This document shows, one piece after another, positions 36,121 through 47,116 of a stretch of 64,000 nucleotides of DNA. The translations under genes and the position numbers were made by a program. Origin of the DNA: Batkoa obscura (taxonomy: Eukaryota; Entomophthoromycota; Entomophthoromycetes; Entomophthorales; Batkoaceae); contig JASVEC010000008.1 in NCBI GenBank assembly GCA_030770535.1, positions 372,001 to 436,000 on the forward strand, read 5' to 3'. Numbering within the stretch: the stretch's first letter is position 1; the number at the start of each line of letters is the position of its first letter. The notes beneath the pieces were generated by a model. The model saw only the letters and a list, made by a program, of their open reading frames with translations. It made no database searches and was not told where the DNA came from.

Positions 36121-36792
36121 TTTGATTAAAGAAAGGTACTTTATTTGTTAATAAAAAGATACTGAAAGAGAGGGGGAAAGAAATGGGCTTTGGTTTTGAT
36201 ATTTCCCTTTTTAAGGGATTTTTTTAATTCTTTTTCTTTTTATCTAATCTAATTTGTTCCTCTTTTTTTATGGGATGAAAGTTGGAGGTAAAGAGTTTAA
36301 TTGGTAAATTGATAAATTAGAAATGTATAAGTATTAAGAATAATCGAAGTATTATAGTAACAGCGTTTGACTCATACAGATTTGAGTATAGTTGTAGATT
36401 GCAACTAGTTTAAGAGCAGTATATATTAATTCATTTTGATATTATATATTCCTCATTTTGTATTAGTGCTTTTTTGTTAGGATAAGTTTTTTTATCAAGA
36501 CCACATTTAAATTATTGATGTTGAAAATAAAATTACAACATTCAAATTAACTTAAGTATTACCACTGTTCCTAAATAAGTGTTTATTTTTATTTAAGCTT
36601 TATATTCTATCAAAGATAAGCAAAAGAATACAAGCTGTTTTATTTGTAGTCTATGTTGAGAATTTTCCAATGACAATAAAATATAATAAAATTTATAAAG
36701 CCTGTATTTGTTGAGTTATATTTATTCAAAAAACAGTGAACTTTACACTTATTACTTTGAAATTTTGCTCATTTTTTAATCAACATTAAATA

Positions 36793-36891
36793 TATGGGGA
36801 TGTATTTTTGTAGGAATTTTACTACAATTTTTCCGCTCAAATAGCGCTTAAAATGGAAAAAGTAATGAAACAAAAAAAACATACTCAAGTA
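36793..36891 (+). mobile_element. 105-bp MITE family copy, right end altered
   Basis: Starts TATGGGGATGTATTTTTG. The right end reads CATACTCAAGTA rather than CACCCCCATA and runs directly into the inverted repeat of the next element. Confidence 0.82.
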
Positions 36892-37296
36892 TTAGATATT
36901 CTTGCCTAAAATGTCGCAAAATTTGACCTAAAAAAAAGTGACGTTATTAATTAAAACAGCAATTTAGATTTTTAAAATTTTCAGTAAAGAATCGATTTTT
37001 AATAGCTTATAATCAAAATACTATAATGATTTTATTTTGTACCAACCAACGATAGAATATTGGTTGTTTTTTATTGGTACAAAATAGCTTTACTCAAAAG
37101 ATTAAAAGCTAACGCTATAATGTGGAAACCAATTATAATGTTTTTAACCCAACCTATCCTTTTTTTAGAATTTTAATTTCTTTAAAAGTTAGCAACAACT
37201 TTGCAAAAAGCAACTTTTATTGTTGTAGCCTGTAACTATTGCAATAAAAAAAACTCTGGAAAATTTGCGACATATTAGGCAAAATACCTAATAAGT
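36889..37296. mobile_element. About 400-bp non-autonomous element with ~36-bp inverted repeats
   Basis: The left end (TATTAGATATTCTTGCCTAA then AATGTCGCAAA) pairs with the right end, whose reverse complement reads TATTAGGTATTTTGCCTAAT then ATGTCGCAAA. A nested palindrome around ATTTTGTACCAA ... TTGGTACAAAAT sits at about 37031-37086. It has no coding capacity and is unrelated in sequence to the 105-bp family. Confidence 0.75.
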
Positions 37297-37363
37297 TTGT
37301 ATTAAAATGTATAATTTTATATAAATAATTAAATAAGTTTTTTAAATTTAACTTAATATTAAA

Positions 37364-37428
37364 TTTTTATTTTTATTTTTTTTATTTTTTTATTTTTTTT
37401 ATTTTTTTATTTTTTTTATTTTTTTTGT
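37364..37428. repeat. T-rich simple repeat (TTTTTTTA-like units)
   Basis: A low-complexity tract of T runs interrupted by single A residues. Confidence 0.9.
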
Positions 37429-38054
37429 TCTTTTATTATCAAAAAATATTAATATAAGCTATAAATAAATAACTTGTATTTTTTTGCTTATTTTTAATAA
37501 AATATAAAACTTATATAAAAATAAATACTTATTTAAAAACAGTAGTAATATTTTAAGTTATAATTAAAAAAATAATACTTTCTTATACTTAAAACTGTTA
37601 AAATTTTAAAAGTTTATAATTTTTATTATCTTAAAAAAATAATTATTATAAAAACATTAATTTTAGTTATTAGCTTTTATAAAAATTAATACCTAGTAAT
37701 ATATAATAAGCTATAAACTATATAAAACAAATAAAATAAAAAATATCATTATAAATTTTAATAATTTTATTAAAAAGTATAATATTGATAAATAATTTAA
37801 TGCAAAGCTTTAAGTTATTATATTAAAAAACTTTTTTTATATTTTAATTAAATAATTATATATAAAAAACATGATAATAGTTATTCTTTATTATAATTAC
37901 TAAATATAGATATGAAAATACAAAAATATTGCTTTTTATAATTAAATAATAAAAAATTCCATAGCAAATCTAAATAAAAAACTCTGAATCAATTGTATTT
38001 AAATTTAAAAATATAATGATTTTTAATAGCAAAATTGTTTAAAATTAATATTAA

Positions 38055-38107
38055 TATGGGATGTTTTTTTTGGTTTCATCACTTTTTCCACTTTTTAAGC
38101 GCTATTT
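38055..38107 (-). mobile_element. Half copy of the 105-bp MITE fused to the 2.87-kb transposon
   Basis: Reads TATGGGATGTTTTTTTTGG ... TTTTTAAGCGCTATTT and stops exactly where the transposon inverted repeat GGGGGTGTCCG begins. The other MITE half is missing. Confidence 0.82.
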
Positions 38108-38948
38108 GGGGGTGTCCGAATTGGTTTCATTTTTTTATTCAATTTTTAAATATTTATATTTTAAAAACTTTGCTTAAAATTCTATAAAAATAAATTTATT
38201 AAAAGCCAAAAGTACCCAACACAGTTTTAAATTATTTTGTTATAATTTATATTGTTAATTAGCGGAATTTTTATTAAATTTAATATAAATTTCTGGATTA
38301 GCAAAGATTTTACTAATATAGCCTGTATAGTGATATTAGTCAAAGTTGTAATATGTAAATAAATATATACTTTTATATAACTTTATTAAGGAATATTTAT
38401 TATTAACTGTTTCATATTTAACACTGCAGATTTGCTATCAAATGAATAAATTATTTTAATGTTATAATTACATTATCAATATATCGCTAAGTTAATAAAT
38501 AGCTGCATGGGAGGGAGTGGTTAGCCCCAAAACTATAATTAACCATCCCTATGTAACACAAGCAATATAATAATAGTTTTTACTTATTATTACAACTACT
38601 TGCTCTTTGACTATTTATTAACTTAGTTATTAATAATTCAAGTAATATCAACATTTAATAATTGATTTCTATCATCTAATAAGCTACTTACTTGCTTACT
38701 AAATATCAAAACTTTTAAATTTTCAGTTATTTTTGTAAGATAAGCTGGGGTTGATCTTTTAATTTTTCTATCCTCTATAGACTCTATAACTTTAATTGAG
38801 ATCATATCGCTTTTTTTTGATCTATCAGATACTGGATAACAGTGTAGTTTTTCACCACGTTTAATAAAATGTAAATACTTTTTAATACCTTGTATTTTTA
38901 TTATTTTTTTTGTATCTTTGTTTCTTTCATACTTTTTAAAAATTATAT

Positions 38949-39383
38949 TTATTTGCCCACATTATTGACAGTTGAGTTATTAACTCTATTATGTTCACAA
39001 ATAGAAATCTCAAATTTTAAAATTAATTGAGCAATATCTTCTATTTTACCTAATGCTTCAAGATTATTTTTCCACTGTGAAAGATTTCCAAAATGTCCAT
39101 CAACTATACTTTTTCCATGATGCTCAGCAAAAAAACTAAGATCAATATTTAAACTACTATTTATTTTATAAATTCCTTCAAACACATAATGTAAAAACTC
39201 TTGAGATTTAAAATGATATCCTGTATCTGCCCATATATTAATTTTTGTAAACTTTTTAAATAAAAGCTCTTTAGATATTAAATCAATTAAACAATCTCCT
39301 GCATATGCTGAATCATGATTTAATATTTCAGATAAATAACCAAAATAAACTTTGTCTATTGTTTTATCGTTTTTTAAATACAA
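38949..39383 (-). CDS. Transposase catalytic C-terminal part of the 2.87-kb element
   Basis: A 144-residue frame containing WADTGYHFKSQEFLHYVF and FFAEHHGKSIVDGHFGNL, each with an Asp placed as in a DDE/DDD catalytic core. The likely first Asp lies in the preceding open segment (about 39440-39500, IILDFKQNM). The first codon shown is not ATG, so this is an internal piece. The identical 144-residue sequence occurs at 53446-53880 and 55003-55437. The break from the upstream frame near 39400 is the same in all three copies. Confidence 0.7.
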   Translation of the reverse strand: MYLKNDKTIDKVYFGYLSEILNHDSAYAGDCLIDLISKELLFKKFTKINIWADTGYHFKSQEFLHYVFEGIYKINSSLNIDLSFFAEHHGKSIVDGHFGNLSQWKNNLEALGKIEDIAQLILKFEISICEHNRVNNSTVNNVGK

Positions 39384-39808
39384 AACGCCAAACCCTAATA
39401 CTATATAGCTTGTTTGTTATAATGATCTAAGTTTATTGGATCTAGTCTTGTTCCTATTTCCATATTTTGTTTAAAGTCTAAAATTATTATACAACTTCTA
39501 TTATTTAATTTTTCAATACTTTCATTAAGTATGTTTTTTTGAGTATCAACACAAAATTCATGTAATTTATATAACCTTTTTTCTTTATTAAAAGATTCCT
39601 CTATCTCTGCTTTATTTTTTGTCGCTGTATTTATTTTATTTTCAAATAACTTTTTTCTAACTTTTTATACTGGGCATATATATTACATAAATCTGTTTTT
39701 CTTGCTGGATTTTTAAATTTATTTGGTATATATTTGAAAAATGTTGACCTAGCTACTGCTTTATCTTTTAAATCATTAAAATACTTACTGTATATCATTC
39801 TTCTACCT

Positions 39809-40345
39809 TTATTTAATATATATATTATCTGACGAATTTTTATTTTTATTTTTATTTCTATCAAACCTTGATGAAATAGTTGAATTATCAAGTAAATATT
39901 GTATAATAATCTCGATTTGCTCATCTTTAATTTTTTTTGTATTTTTGATAGTAGGTCGTAACGTTGGTATTTTATTATTATTAGTTATTTTTGAATAATC
40001 ATATTGATTTCTACTTATATTAAATCCAAAACTTTTACATTCATCAAAAGAATATATTAAAGCTACAATTAATAATAATGCTACTTGTTGGTTTTTATTT
40101 CCTGTTTCCTTTAAAGCACTAATTTTATACATTGCTTGATTAAGTTTGTTATTATTAATAGTAAAATTTAATAATTTTTCTTTTCTTTTTTTTGTTTTAT
40201 TATAAAATTCCATAAACTTTGGGTTATTGTGAATAGTTGTTAAAATTGATGTAAATGAATTACAATGTTTATACAATGTGCTTCTCCCTACCGTATTAAA
40301 GTTTTTAGAAATTCCATTTCGAAGTTTAGTTATAAAAGCTTGCAT
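39809..40345 (-). CDS. Transposase N-terminal part of the 2.87-kb element
   Basis: A 178-residue frame with ATG at 40345 near the right end of the transposon. It is Lys/Asn-rich with a helical N-terminal half (STLYKHCNSF, which could be DNA-binding) and ends in a Lys/Asn run. The next frame, 39924-39631, overlaps its end and continues the protein (MIYSKYFNDLKDKAVARSTF, FKYIPNKFKNP). Either a frame change or a short intron links them. No family domain is recognisable by eye. Confidence 0.6.
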   Translation of the reverse strand: MQAFITKLRNGISKNFNTVGRSTLYKHCNSFTSILTTIHNNPKFMEFYNKTKKRKEKLLNFTINNNKLNQAMYKISALKETGNKNQQVALLLIVALIYSFDECKSFGFNISRNQYDYSKITNNNKIPTLRPTIKNTKKIKDEQIEIIIQYLLDNSTISSRFDRNKNKNKNSSDNIYIK

Positions 40346-40980
40346 TTTGTTTTTATTTTAATAAAAAATAAAGTCAAATAATTATATAATTATATATTAT
40401 ATAGTTATTGAATATTTAATAAAAAATATAAAACACTATGAAATATCGTTTCATCAGCTCTATGATTGATTATCGCATAATAATCACTTAACTTGTTTAC
40501 AAAACTAGTTGAGTGTAAAATAGATTCTTCAACATAATAGCTCAAGGCTTTTTAATTAAATTGTTCCCTAATATTTTACTTTTAATAAAGCCACTAAATC
40601 TTTCTGACAATATCTTATGTAGATTTTATAGTAATATCCTGTATTCTCTTTATTTTACATAGCTCTTAGCTTATTGCGTATTACTCCTATTGATTTAAGT
40701 CTATCTTAGCTACATAAACTAAGGCCTTTTGACTTACGGCCAGTTAACTAAGCTAGAACTGCCTCTAACTCCAATTACTGAGTACTAACTTTCACAAACA
40801 TATAATCAAAAAAATAAAATAAAATAAAATAAATAAAATAAGTCTTTAAGTTAAATTTTTATATTTAGTTTTAAGCTTTTTAAATTTAGCTGATCATACA
40901 TTAAAGACTTACAAATTTAAAAACTTAAAATTTGGATTAATTTCTAGTTAAATTCTGAAACCAATTTGGACACCCCCATA

Positions 40981-41143
40981 TATTATCTGACGAATTTTTA
41001 TTTTTATTTTTATTTCTATCAAACCTTGATGAAATAGTTGAATTATTAAGTAAATATTGTGTAATTTTAATTTGCTTATTATTAATTTTTAATAATAAGT
41101 TGTGATGTTGGTATTTTATTATTATTAATTATTTAAAATAAGC
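40981..41143 (-). mobile_element. Truncated internal fragment of the 2.87-kb transposon
   Basis: Matches 39830-40000 of the reference copy (ATTATCTGACGAATTTTT ...) with divergence at the far end, and ends at a MITE. The same fragment-MITE junction appears inverted at 54400-54565. Confidence 0.82.
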
Positions 41144-41144
41144 A

Positions 41145-41249
41145 TATGGGGGTATTTTTTTTGGTTTCATTACTTTTTCCATCTTTTAAGCGCTATTTGA
41201 ACGGAAAGATTGTTAGTAAAATTCTTAAACACAAAAATACATCGCCAAA
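41145..41249 (-). mobile_element. 105-bp MITE family copy
   Basis: Starts TATGGGGGTATTTTTTTTGG and ends AATACATCGCCAAAT. It lies between two transposon fragments of opposite orientation. Confidence 0.87.
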
Positions 41250-41696
41250 TGTTGATATTACTTAAATTATTAATATCTAAGTTAATAAATAGTTAAAGAG
41301 CAAATAGTCGTAACAATAAATAAAAATTATTATTATATTGCTTGTATTTTATAGGGATGGTTAATTATAGTTTTGGGGCTAACCGCTCTCTCCTATGCAG
41401 CTCTGTTTATTAACTTAGTAATATATGGGGATGTATTTTTTTGTTTAAGAATTTTACTAACAATCTTTCCGTTCAAATAGCGCTTAAAAGATGGAAAAAG
41501 TAATGAAACCAAAAAGAACGCCCCCATATATAAGCTATATCAGTGAAAGCCTTGCTAATCTGGGAATTCGTATTAAATTTAATAGAAATTTCGCTAATTT
41601 ACAACATACATTATAATAAAATAATTTAAAACTATTAAATATTTGTTTTTTAATAAAGAATTTATTCTTACAGAGTTTTAAACAAAGTTTCTAAAA
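41250..41696 (+). mobile_element. Inverted end fragment of the 2.87-kb transposon, split by a MITE
   Basis: 41250-41423 and 41530-41696 are diverged reverse complements of about 38500-38660 and 38150-38340 of the reference copy, with a MITE at 41424 between them. The outer end, where the inverted repeat should be, is replaced by the MITE at 41697. Confidence 0.75.
41424..41528 (+). mobile_element. 105-bp MITE family copy inserted in a transposon fragment
   Basis: Starts TATGGGGATGTATTTTTTTG and ends AGAACGCCCCCATA. Both ends are intact. Confidence 0.9.
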
Positions 41697-41800
41697 TATG
41701 AGGGTGCTTTTTTGGCTTCATCACTTTTTCCCTTTCTTAAGTGCTATTTGAGTGGAAAAATTGTTAGTAAAATTCTTAAACAAAAAAACACATCCCCATA
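41697..41800 (-). mobile_element. 105-bp MITE family copy
   Basis: Starts TATGAGGGTGCTTTTTTGGC and ends ACACATCCCCATA. Confidence 0.9.
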
Positions 41801-41901
41801 TAAATATCTAAAAATTGGATAAAAAAACAAAACCAATTTAAATATCATTGCATAAAAAAATATAAATAACATTAAATATAAACAACGAATCATTATTTAA
41901 G

Positions 41902-41944
41902 TAAAAAAATTGCTGATAAAATTTTTACAAAAAATACACCCTTA
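41902..41944 (-). mobile_element. 3' remnant of a 105-bp MITE
   Basis: Only the part corresponding to AAAAATTGCTGATAAAATTT ... AATACACCC remains, immediately before the next full copy. Confidence 0.55.
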
Positions 41945-42049
41945 TATGGGGGTGTCTTTTTTAGCTTCATTATTTTTTCCATCTTTTAAGCGCTATTTGA
42001 GTGGAAAAATTGTTAGCAAAATTCTCAAACGCAAAAATACATCCCCATA
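41945..42049 (-). mobile_element. 105-bp MITE family copy, near full length
   Basis: Starts TATGGGGGTGTCTTTTTTAG and ends AATACATCCCCATA. Confidence 0.9.
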
Positions 42050-42504
42050 TAATTTTTAATTATTATAATATTATAAACTAAAATTATTGTAAATAATTAA
42101 AAAAAGTTGAAATAGCTGGTTTATTATTTTAACTATTTTATAAGTAACTTAATTAAATATAAATTAAAAAACTTAAAATATCATTACAATATTAACTAAT
42201 ATTTTATTTGAATTAATTAATTTTTAGTTTTAATACTTTTATTTGCTTGTTTGTAAAAATCAAAAATTTATTAATAAAATAATTTTAATTATAGTAAAAC
42301 AAATACAAATATTTTATTAAATTAAATGAGAAAAGTATTTTAAAGAATTCAATACCTAGAATACTGAGAAAAACCTAAAAATAATTAAAATTTTAAAAAA
42401 TATGCAAGTAAAAAGTTTATAAAATAATTTATATAAATAAGTTTAATTATTTGTGTTATAAGCAGAGTTAATAAAAAGTTAATAGTTTTAAATATATTTG
42501 CTTA
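42050..42504. other. AT-rich spacer inside the transposon cluster
   Basis: About 450 bp of extremely AT-rich DNA. No gene or clear repeat is visible. Confidence 0.5.
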
Positions 42505-43595
42505 TATGGGAGTGTCCGAATTGGTTTCATTTTTTTTCCAATTTTTGAATATTTTATATTTTAAAAAATCTGCTTAAAATTTTATAAAAATAAATTCTTT
42601 ATTAAGAGCCAAAAGTACCCGACACAGTTTTAAATTATTTTGTTATAATTTCTATTGTAAGTTAGCAGGATTTCTATCAAATTTAATATAAATCCCTGAA
42701 TTAGCAAGGCTTTTATCAATATAGCCTATATAGTGATATAGTGATATTAATCAAAGTTGTAATATGTAAATAAATACACATTTCTATAAAACTTTATTAA
42801 AAGCTATTTATTTATCATTGACTGCTTTATAGCCAACACTGTAGATTTGCTATCAAATAAATAAATAAGTTTAATATTATAATTATGTTATTAATATATC
42901 ACCAAGTTAATAAATAGCTCAATAGGAGGAATAATTAGCCCCAAAACTATAATTAACTATCCTTACATAATATAAGCAATATAATGATAGTTTTTACTTA
43001 TTATTACAACTACTCTTGCTCTTTAACTATTTATTGACTTAATTATTAATAATTCAAGTAATATCAACATTTAATAATTGATTTCTATCATCTAATAAGC
43101 TAAGCTACTTGCTTACTAAATATTAAAATTTTCAATAAAACATAATTACTTTCTAATTTTTTTTTTTTTAAATCTTTGTTTTTTTCATATTTTTAAACTA
43201 TTATTTACTTTATGCATTTTTTTAAATATATAATGTAAAAACTTGAGATTTAGATTTAAAACAGTTTTCTGCATATGCTAAATTATGATTTAATATTTCA
43301 GATAAATAACTAAAATAAACTTTGCTTATTGTTTTATTGTTTTTTAAATATAAAACGCCAAACCCTAATACTATATAGCTTGTTTATTGTAATAATCTAA
43401 GTTTACTAGATCTGGGCTTGCTTTTATTTTTATATTTTGTTTAAAGTCTAAAATTATTATACAACTCTTATCATCTAATTTTTAATAGTTTCATTAAGTA
43501 TGTTTTTTTGAGTATCAACACAAAATTCATGTAATTTATATAACCTTTTTTCTTTATTAAAAGATTCCTCTATCTTTGTTTTATTTTTTATTCTA
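42505..43595 (-). mobile_element. Truncated copy of the 2.87-kb transposon (copy B)
   Basis: Begins TATGGGAGTGTCCGAATTGG and is colinear with 38108 to about 39620 of the reference, but with large internal loss of the catalytic region around 43150-43260. It ends at a MITE. About 370 bp (about 42650-43015) look identical to 52729-53097. Confidence 0.82.
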
Positions 43596-43700
43596 TATAA
43601 GGATGTATTTTTGTGCTTAAGAATTCTACCAACAATTTTTCCACTTAAATAGTGCTTAAAAGATATAAAAAATAATGAAGCCAAAAAAAACATCCCCATA
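43596..43700 (+). mobile_element. 105-bp MITE family copy at the broken end of transposon copy B
   Basis: Starts TATAAGGATGTATTTTTGTG and ends AACATCCCCATA. Confidence 0.85.
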
Positions 43701-43952
43701 TAGTATTATATTATTAAAAAATAGTGTTCTGATTTTTAAATAGTTTAGTATAAAGCAATAAAAAATAAACTATTTATAATTTATTAAGATAAAAAAGCAA
43801 ATAACAATATAAAATAAGAATAATAAACTATTAAATTATATATCAGATTTCAATATTAAGTTAATATTTTTTAAGCTATAATAAGAAATTACAACTTTTT
43901 TAATTAAAAAAGTTAAACTAAATAAAAAAGCTGGCTTGAGTTTGAAAATTAA
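43701..43952. other. AT-rich spacer
   Basis: No feature recognised. Confidence 0.45.
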
Positions 43953-44040
43953 TATGGGGGTGTTTTTTTGGTTTCATTGTTTTTTCTATCTTTTAAAGGC
44001 GCTATTTGGGGATGTATTTTTATGTTTAAGCATTTTTTAG
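43953..44040 (-). mobile_element. Rearranged 105-bp MITE with both head types in the same direction
   Basis: Begins TATGGGGGTGTTTTTTTGG and runs to GGCGCTATTT, then switches to GGGGATGTATTTTTATGTTT, which is the opposite family end in direct rather than inverted order. It looks like a head-to-middle fusion of two copies. Confidence 0.7.
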
Positions 44041-44119
44041 CCTAATTATGAAGGTATAGTTTAAAAAACAACTAGAACCTTTATGATATAAGTTTCAATA
44101 GCAAAATTAAAATTAAAAA

Positions 44120-44630
44120 TATGGGAGTGTCCGAATTAGTTTCAGAATGTAAGATATTGTCAGAAAGACTTAGTGGCTTTATTAAAAGTAAAATATTAGG
44201 GAACAATTTAATTAAAAAGCCTTGAGCTATTATGTTGAAGAATCTATTTTACACTCAACTAGTTTTGTAAACAAGTTAAGTGATTATTATGCGATAATCA
44301 ATCATAGAGCTGATGAAACGATATTTCATAGTGTTTTGTATTTTTTTATTAAATGATCAATAGAAGGTATATGATATATAAGTATATAATTATTGGCTTT
44401 ATTTTTATTAAAATAAAAACCAACAAGTAGCATCATTATCAACTATAGCTTCAGTATATTTTTTTGATAAGTGTAAAGTTTTGGATTTAATATAAGTAGA
44501 AATCAATATGATTATTTTTGAATTTATACTTTTTAAAAAAATTAAAAAAATACTTTTTTATTGATTGACTATAAATATAATTTTAAAATAAGTAGTATTA
44601 TGAAGCCAAAAAACACCCCCGTTATATATT
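44120..44630 (+). mobile_element. Chimeric transposon relic: transposon left end, MITE right end
   Basis: Starts ATGGGAGTGTCCGAATTAGT and continues with the reverse complement of about 40430-40620 of the reference (upstream of the transposase), skipping about 300 bp. It ends with GAAGCCAAAAAACACCCCC, the end of the 105-bp MITE. It has no coding capacity. Confidence 0.72.
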
Positions 44631-46494
44631 TTATACTATAAATACTTTGTTTTTAAAATTTCGTTATTAAATAACTTTTCAAATATAAGTATGAACTAGT
44701 AGTAATTTTTTAAAGTTTTGTTTCAGTATTAATGGTTTTATTATTTTATTATGTTTTTAATTAAAAATAAATCTATTTATAGTATTTTTTGTTTTTAGTA
44801 TTTTTTTGTCAATTACAACTTTAACTGTTTTTAATATTTAAAAACCAATCTATATTAAAAATATTAATCATAAGTTTTATAAAATCATCTGTTATTATAA
44901 AATTTGAGTAATATTTCTGCTTTTTTAATATAATTTTATAAATAACTATTAACACTATATTATTATGGTTTTCGAAAATATTATTAAAGTTTGAATAAAT
45001 AAAATTGTTTTTATATTTTAGAATATAATCATCTGTAATTATATTAGATAGATTAAATGCTTCTTTATTTTAAATTGAAACTGTTAATTTATAGCAGAAG
45101 TTGGCTAATTTGTTGTCAGAGGTGTTTTTAAATGTAGTTGAACATGTATGTTTGAAATAAGCATATTCGATAATGAGTAATCTATTAGACTCTCTTGTTT
45201 AATGTCTTTTTGTTCCAAAAATTAAAAAAAGGTAGTTTTTAAATAAAACAGCGGCATTTGCAAATTTCAATTTTTAATAAATTAATTTTTAGTGGCTTTA
45301 AATCAAGATCGAAATTTATAAAAAATGAAACATTGGTTAAATTTGGTTTTAAATTATCCATTTATTTTGTAATAATCAAATAAATAAATAATGGTTGGTT
45401 TTTTGATTGTAATTTAATTTCCTCTGAGAATTGATAATAACTTTTACAAAAAAATAATAGCATTTTACTGTTGGAACCCCTATTACTGTTACCACAAAAA
45501 CATTGAAAAACGAGAGACGTTTTGAGCGAGAAAACATAATATAAAAGCAATTAAAGTATAAACTCACTTTTTCATAAATAATTTGAAAGATTTGGAAAGT
45601 TTTCCAATAATTATGAGAAGCATTTAGCACTGCCATATTACCAGTATTAGTTATGCAATTTTGAGATTTATATGTGGATTCAGATAGATAATACATAAAG
45701 TAAAAATCAGTGCCAGAATTCTCACATTGATATAAATAACGTTATTTTGTCGATTTTTAATTCTAACTTCTTATTCATATATATTTATCTGGTGGTGCAG
45801 ATGGATATCTAATAAAAACAGTTACAAAGCCTGAGTAAATATCTTTTGTTGGTGCATCAGTATAAAATATAAACATTCTCCTGTGAGATTGGTAAGTATT
45901 GAAGAATCCTTGTAATTGTATTTCTAACTTTGTTGGTGTTAATATTTTGTGAATAGTAATGATTTTGAACATGTTTTAAAATTGTTAATAAATAAATAAT
46001 TATCATATTGTTTATTTTTAATCTTAGATTCTTTGCTTAATGCGATTTGACAAGCTAAGTAGAAAATTCCGCACTATGAATTCTCCGATATATTTAACCA
46101 GTTTATAACAAGCGTGACGTGATTTAAGTGCTCACTTGTTAAATTAATTTTAAAATACCATATAGTTTTGGATGATGGGTTGGTTTTATATTAATATAAG
46201 TTGCTTTTCTTAAAGAACAATTGTTTATAAATTGAATATTTTAAACGTTGATCAATATAAAATCGTCTTGGTTGTGTAATATCATTAAAACGAATAAATT
46301 TGAGTTTTACACATAAATTTGATTGAATAAACATTTAAGCATCTCAACAAGATCAAATTTTTTCCTGTCTACAAAATCTATAATATTATCCAGGTACAAT
46401 CCATATTTATATACTGAGAATTCTTTTCTTTGAATGCTAAATTGGGATTAATTTTAAGAAAACAACCCCCAAATGAATATTTAAATATTTCGCC

Positions 46495-46603
46495 ATTTGG
46501 GGATGTTTTTTTTGGTTTCATTCATTACTTTTTATTTTTTAAGCGCTATTTGAGCGGAAAGATTGTTTTAGTAAAATCCTTAAACAGAAAAATACACCCC
46601 TAT
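46495..46603 (-). mobile_element. 105-bp MITE family copy inside the LINE relic
   Basis: Starts TTTGGGGATGTTTTTTTTGG and ends AAAATACACCCCTA. It carries a small duplication of TTCA near the start. Confidence 0.85.
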
Positions 46604-47015
46604 TTATTGAAATTGATTTAAGTAATTCGAAATCGTCTGTTGATATCTTGTTTTAGTTAGAATGTTTATGCTATGTGTTAAAAATGATTTTTACAATTGA
46701 GAACTAAAAATTCATGTTTTCTTTAAAACAACCTCTAGTTTCTTAAAAGTACTTCTGATATCTTTTTACAGTCTTGACAAAATGAATGAGTAGTACTATA
46801 TATAATATATGTCGTTAGCTGCTGCTAAAATAGCTTATATAAATTGAGTTTATTTTATATCCTACTTCTATACTTTTAATTTTAGTTAACAATGATAGGT
46901 CAATCAAAATAATTCATAGCAAATAGGGATAGTGAATCCCCCCTATTCCAATCCACATATTGGGAGTATATTTATTGATGTGACTACTATATAGAAAGTT
47001 TGACTTTATATTTTC

Positions 47016-47116
47016 TATGTGAGGATGTTTCTTTTTGGTTTCATCACTTTTTACATTTTTTAAGCGCTAATTTGAGTGAAAAAAACGTTGTAAAATTCTA
47101 AAAAAATATATCTATA
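47016..47116 (-). mobile_element. 105-bp MITE family copy inside the LINE relic, degenerate
   Basis: Starts TATGTGAGGATGTTTCTTTT and ends AAAAAATATATCTATA. The right-hand CCCC tract has decayed. Confidence 0.78.

Larger units (their letters stand above)
36121..38054. other. Intergenic region opening the transposon cluster
   Basis: No coding frame. It contains a 105-bp MITE copy (36793), a second larger inverted-repeat element (36889-37296), a T-rich simple repeat (37364-37428) and a block at about 37865-37995 that resembles part of the relic at 11200-11360. Confidence 0.65.
38108..40977 (-). mobile_element. 2.87-kb DNA transposon with 22-bp inverted repeats (reference copy)
   Basis: The left end GGGGGTGTCCGAATTGGTTT and the reverse complement of the right end GGGGGTGTCCAAATTGGTTT match with one mismatch over about 22 bp. 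The inside encodes a DDE-like transposase on the minus strand in several adjacent frames. The right end continues CACCCCCATA, so the full terminal motif may be TATGGGGGTGTCC with a TA target, as in the other copies. I cannot name the superfamily with confidence. Fragments of the element recur at 40981, 41250, 42505, 44120 and 52675-55858. Confidence 0.85.
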
